Assembly (NCBI GenBank): GCA_026168455.1
Contig: CM047431.1
Coordinates: 53,380,029 to 53,444,028 of the forward strand
Source of the DNA: Theocolax elegans
Taxonomy: Eukaryota > Arthropoda > Insecta > Hymenoptera > Cerocephalidae
Length of the DNA: 64,000 bases
Direction: 5' to 3'
The notes under the pieces: generated by a model
What the model was told of the DNA's origin: nothing
The model's input: the letters and a program-made list of their open reading frames with translations, nothing else
Database searches by the model: none
Program-made: the position numbers and the translations under genes
Part shown: one piece after another, positions 59,570-64,000 of the stretch
Layout of the letters: every line of letters begins with the position of its first letter
How positions within the stretch are numbered: the stretch's first letter is position 1

Positions 59570-60810
59570 CGGATGTCGCGTAAAAAATTTATGATTATTT
59601 ATATCAATCTAAATTTTATATAAAGTTATGTTTTGGGGAAAGTTAACATCAATTAACGTATCCAGCGAGACTATTGATGAACTTGGAAAAATATTAATTA
59701 AGCGCATTTGCATATAAACTTTTAGTAAAAATAAAAAATACAGTTTTTTAACTGTGATGCGAACCTTTGATCTTCTAATTCAGAGCCGCTCGCTCTACCC
59801 TATTTTATTGTTTACGTTAATAAGATATTCATTCAGGTTAAAATCTTGAAAGTATATGTTTCAATTGTTCTTTGCAACCAAAATGTAATATGATCACGTA
59901 AACAATAAAATAGCTCAAATGCTTAAACTTTGGTTAATTTTTTTTACCTTCGTATTAATCTAAACATTACTTGTTTTAAAAAAATACTATGTGTTTAAAC
60001 TTACAAGGAGAGTGTTACACCAAGCTCTATAGGATATGTTTACTATTATAAAAATATAAAGAAACCCAGAGTTTTAGACTGTAACGTTTTTTTTTTTTTA
60101 CAATAGATATAACCAAAAAACGAAAAATTTCGCCAAAAAAACCCTTGACTTTGATCACTTATAACTCAAAAACAAATAAAGACAGATACTCAAAGCTAAA
60201 TTCAGAAGAAAATTAAGAAAAAATAAGCTTAGATATCTTGATTTGGTTGAAAGTTATGGAAAAAAGAAAAATAAAAAAGGCAATTTGGCCTAAAAAATAA
60301 GTAACCTTTTTAATTCAAGATAGTTATCAAAATATCGTTAAATTCGTTTTCCTTTCATAACTTTCGACCAAATCAAGATATTTACGCTTCTTTTGTTTAA
60401 ATCCAATCTACTCGATCTCAGTTTTCTTCTGAACTAAGTTTGAGTATCCTATCGTCTATTTATTATTGAGTTATAAGTGATCAAAGTCAAAGGCTTTTTA
60501 GGACGAAATCTTTTATTACTTGCTTATATATCATAAAAAAGAGCGTTACAGTCTAAAACTCTTTATTTGTATTTTTATAGTAGTAAACATATCCTAGAGT
60601 TTGGTAAAGATTCGTTCCCCGAAGATGTGACACTCTCCTGGTTACCTAAGACACATTATTTTAAGATTGTTTAAGCTTTATAGAAATGCTTAATTAATAT
60701 TTTTCCAAGTTGAGAATAGTCTTATTGGACACGTCGATACATAAACTTTCCCCAAACTATAAAGGTTATATAAATTTTAGATAAACATAAATTTTTTTTA
60801 CGCGGGATCT
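59570..60810. repeat. Large decayed foldback element
   Basis: GCGTAAAAAATTTATG near 59,577 to AATATTAATTAAGCGC near 59,705 pairs with the segment 60,686-60,805, and 60,000-60,290 pairs with 60,330-60,650 (for example TTGACTTTGATCACTTATAA and TTATAAGTGATCAAAGTCAA). The centre is near 60,310. The left arm is longer because of an extra segment at about 59,710-59,990, itself containing a small hairpin (TATTTTATTGTTTACG / CGTAAACAATAAAATA). Confidence 0.7.
59750..59800 (-). other. tRNA-like sequence, possible SINE head or pseudo-tRNA
   Basis: On the minus strand GGTAGAGCGAGCGGCTCTG is followed 15 bases later by GGTTCGCATC. The spacing and the GGTTCG core resemble the A- and B-boxes of a tRNA (Arg-like). 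The acceptor stem does not close, so it is not a functional tRNA. It sits inside the extra segment of the foldback. Confidence 0.3.
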
Positions 60811-61690
60811 GGCTTAATAGCTGTAATTGCAAAGGTTTTGCGTGATCCCTTACGTTACTTCCACTACAGGTAACTAGGATCTTTGAACAAGGTGCAATGT
60901 GATCCTTCATCGTCCCGATCGAGGTTGTTATCTGCGTTATTTGAAATTTCTGGAATACGTATGTATATATAGCTATGTAATATTTTGAGATCGGAGTAAT
61001 CTTTACCTTGTTTCTCCCGTGATGACTATTTGGGTGATTATCTAAGAACCAATTCAATACCTGATGATGCGTCACCGACAAACTGTATATGCTGTATATG
61101 CAGGTACCACCTTCCGGTACGCTCGAAACTACATACCCCCTATCACCATTCCAGTGTTTCGACCTTTCTTTCAGTTATTTCGACTATACAGGGGGACAAT
61201 GCGGGGGAGGGGGGGGGGAAGGGTAGAAAAATAAATATGCAGCATTTGAGAAAAAAAATGTGACGTACAGTATATTCATGGACAATGGGGTTTTGAAGTG
61301 ACTGTTGCCTGGTTGGTTCTGAGTTTCTGAGTGGGCACAAGTACCTCTTGAACCTCATCTATAATGTTCTTCGAATACAGGGCGACTGATCTTCAATATC
61401 GAATTCAACGGTGCGTGTGGCATCAACATTTAGCGTCGATATCCCGGCTTTCGACTATAATCAAATCCATATATTAAATAGTCCAAAATTTTGCGTTATC
61501 TTGAGACGAACGCAATGTTCGAGTACATTATGATTAACACAAATCGATTTTGCGGTGATGAAAATATATGTAAGGATGCGAGCTCTCGTGTATGTGTGTG
61601 TGACGATCGTGCCTGAAAAATCGGTGAGCGCACGTAAGATTCGTATAAGGGGGAAAAACGCGCGCGGGAAGACGAGGAGACGAAAGGTCT
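60811..61690. other. Non-coding stretch upstream of the GC island
   Basis: No supported gene. A poly-G-rich spot (GGGGGAGGGGGGGGGAAGGG) lies at about 61,203. Open frames on either strand are short and lack domain-like sequence. Confidence 0.4.
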
Positions 61691-61699
61691 CCTCTCGGA

Positions 61700-61956
61700 G
61701 AAGATGGTAAAATTGAAATTGAATCGGTCGGAGAGCGGAGAGCGAGAGATCAAGAGAAAGAGAGTGGTGCGTACGGATAAAAAAAGAAAATGGCCACCCC
61801 GTCGTTAATCGTGGCCTGCGTTATTCCAGGTGCCGGTGGCGCGAGAGGGAGAGAGGGTGAGAGGTAGAGGGAGAGGAAGCTGGAAAAGGGGGAGGATGCG
61901 CGCCGGTGCCCTCGGAGTAGGCCTGCGTGCGCGAGCGCTCGCGTCGAGGAAGAGGA

Positions 61957-61987
<31 letters not shown>

Positions 61988-62533
61988 GGCGGTGGCGGCG
62001 GCGCAGCTCGAGGGACCGAATCAGTAGCGCAGCAGCAGCCGCGGCCGACGCCGGGGTTATGACGGCCAAGTCGGGAGGCCGCCCGCGTGCCGAGTAGTTT
62101 CGCCGCGACGGTAAACTCGACTCTCCTCCTTCCCCCCTCGTCCCCCCTTGTCCCCCCCTGCGTCCCCCCCTACTACCCGGGATGGCCTGCGCCTGAGGAC
62201 CGCCGACGCTCTCTTCTCTCTCTTCTCTCTCTCTCTTCTCTCTGTTCTCTTTCTCTCTCTCTCTCTCTTCTTCACTCTTCTCTCTCACTCTCACGCTCTC
62301 TCTCTCTCTCTCTCTCTGTGTCTATCTCTCGGTCTGTCGGTCCGTCTCTCTGGTGACCGTCTCGGTCTCGCTTGTGTCTATACGTGTGGTGATTTGACGC
62401 GTTGAAAGGCCGAGAGTGACGGATCCGTTGGCCCGGGTGAACGTCGTGTGCACGTGCGCGAGTGCGGGACTGTTGCCCGGGGTGTCGAGCCCCCTCAGCC
62501 CCGGGCTACCCGCGAGGACAGGAGTAGTGTAAG
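61700..62533 (+). promoter_or_regulatory. GC-rich promoter and 5' UTR of the gene starting at 62534
   Basis: The region rises from AT-rich DNA into CpG-rich sequence with a GGC-repeat tract (about 61,960-62,000) and a long CT tract (about 62,206-62,335) just before the first coding exon. It is similar in make-up to the island at 41.7-44.1 kb. The transcription start cannot be fixed by eye. Confidence 0.5.
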
Positions 62534-62666
62534 ATGAGGCCGCGGGTACTGGACCGGCACCTCGTCTTCCCGACGTCCCACCTACCCGGGAGAAGCGTCT
62601 GGACCAAGTCATGGTTCACCGTAGCGATCGTTTACGTCGTCACGCTCTTTCTTCTACTGCCCCAAG
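62534..62666 (+). CDS. First coding exon with signal peptide or membrane anchor; gene unidentified
   Basis: The ATG is followed by a basic segment (MRPRVLDRHLVFPTS) and then a hydrophobic stretch (WFTVAIVYVVTLFLLLP) before a strong donor, CCAAG|GTGAGT. This is the layout of a first exon of a secreted or membrane protein, with about 44 residues, phase 1. The GC/CT-rich leader upstream fits a 5' UTR. The remaining exons are outside the window, so no family can be named. An n-region of over 20 residues makes a signal anchor or an unusually long signal peptide. Confidence 0.6.
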
Positions 62667-64000
62667 GTGAGTCCATCGTCTCGTACGCGCGTTCGCCTTA
62701 CCCTCCGACTTTTTTTTTCACCCTCTTCGTCCTGTCCACTCTCCTATCCTGGGGATCCATTCGTTTGTTTTACTCAACCGAGGATCGTGCGTCCCCGGAT
62801 GAGGTACGCCGTTGACACGCGGATCGATGCCAAATTGATACGGGCTTTTGATACCCGATCCTCCTCGTTCAACCTGTGCGATCGTGTTATTTCGAATACG
62901 CGGGGATATCTATACGTCCACCTGTTATTTATATTATACGCGCACAGCTCAACCCCGAGGTTTCGATTAACATTATAATATTTATTGTATTGCTCAATGT
63001 TTTCCTACAGCGCGTATATGTACATCGATATGTCTGCGTAATATTTAATCAATGCGATCGTTTGTTTATTATAGTTTCGACAATCGACAATCAATCGATT
63101 ACGTATACATCGTTACATACTTTTCTTTCGTTATTTCGCATTACGACGAGCAACCCATCTTATTTTAAAAACGGAGGCCCGTTCGCCCATGTGTGTCGTT
63201 CGCATTTACACATTTTCTCTCAAAAAATCATTCTATTTTTCGTTAATATATTTACATATCAATTGAAATTATACACCATTTGTATATTACATTGACCGTA
63301 ATGGCATATCTTCGTTTAAAAAAAAAACATAGTCACTCGGTTATTTACTTTATATTAATTTTATACTTTTGCATCTTTCACAATTTACTGATAAAATTGA
63401 TATACATTTATCTCGTTACGCCCAATGTTACACATGCTTATACGGACGTTATATTATACATTGCGTTACGTATACGAAAATATAACGTTTACGTGCACAC
63501 CGTCTTTTTTTTATTACATATATACAATGTGAGCAATTTAATGTATACATATTATATATTAATTTTAATCATCGGTTAATCAATTTCCCCGCGTGTACGG
63601 AGAAATTCAGCGATATAAACAAGAAATCGAACTCAACGCTCGCTTAACATTTTTCCCTTTCGTTCTCGTTCACTTGGAATTTATATAATATATATATACC
63701 GTTTTGTTGCTCCCGAGAATTCAGTGTATTCGAGCACTACTATTGGAATTTGATTCCGGATGTTTAAATAGTTTGAGTGTACTATATATATAGTACATAA
63801 ACGAGGGTGTAAAAATGAGTTGTTGCACGGTTGTAATTTTACCTCTTTTTAACGACTATACACGTTGATTTACACGTAATATATTTTTCTAGATGTTTTT
63901 TATTCTCTCTTTTTTGTTTTAATTTCTTTATCTCGAGTTGAACGCGTTGATAAACGATGATCGAATTAAAGAGGAGTAAAGAAAAAGGCGTCGCTACAAA
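62667..64000 (+). other. Intron 1 of the gene starting at 62534
   Basis: After the donor the composition falls back to AT-rich non-coding DNA. Open frames here are short and low in coding character. No acceptor followed by a plausible exon is visible before the window ends. Confidence 0.5.

Noticed and set aside
59750..59800. Functional tRNA gene
   Set aside because: The A- and B-box-like strings are present, but the acceptor stem and anticodon arm do not fold properly.
61821..62405. Arg/Glu- and Ser/Leu-rich frames on both strands
   Set aside because: They are translations of GA/CT and GGC repeats in the 5' UTR region.

Overview
This is a eukaryotic window, almost certainly from an insect. 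It is AT-rich, with spliced genes, long introns, a BEL/Pao LTR retrotransposon, RNase H-bearing LINEs and many foldback MITEs. A hymenopteran is likely from the overall texture, but that is inference. Single-base differences in homopolymers between near-identical duplicates suggest a long-read assembly with residual indels, so individual frameshifts should be read with caution.

Layout. 1-2.47 kb: a decayed BEL/Pao element (gag, CCHC zinc knuckles, protease remnant, LTR-like end). Its gag is interrupted by about 0.75 kb of foreign, GC-balanced coding sequence that reads like a non-retroviral virus structural protein; this is the most unusual item in the window. 5.6-33.3 kb, minus strand: one complete gene, the orthologue of C2CD5 (CDP138), rebuilt here as 17 coding exons with matching splice phases. 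It encodes an N-terminal Ca2+-binding C2 domain, three YbjQ-like modules and a very long disordered insert. Its introns are full of foldback elements. Two exons are duplicated in tandem: the 1.79-kb disordered exon 7 (two copies) and the 153-bp exon 8 (three copies, plus a broken copy of exon 9). 34.46-35.43 kb, plus strand: a complete three-exon SRA1 homologue, head-to-head with C2CD5 across about 1.1 kb that probably serves as a shared promoter region.

35.4-44.4 kb has no gene I can support. It ends in a GC-rich, (GA/CT)n-rich island at 41.7-44.1 kb that looks like a promoter and may hold an untranslated first exon. 44.4-56.3 kb is a segmental repeat array, A1-LINE-A2-B1-LINE-B2-LINE-B3, in which LINE 3' ends (RNase H domain, poly-A tail) are joined to pieces of the same foldback element that sits in the C2CD5 introns. 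56.3-61.7 kb is non-coding with microsatellites and a large decayed foldback. 61.7-62.67 kb is a second GC/(CT)n island leading into a first coding exon with a hydrophobic signal/anchor segment and a strong splice donor; the rest of that gene lies beyond the window.

The C2CD5 model supports itself. With one copy each of exons 7 and 8, and correcting a 1-nt insertion in exon 5 and a 2-nt deletion in exon 7A, the exons sum to 5,907 nt, an exact multiple of three (1,968 residues), and every junction is phase-compatible. Both duplicated exons are phase 1-1 symmetric, so extra copies could be spliced in or swapped without breaking the frame.
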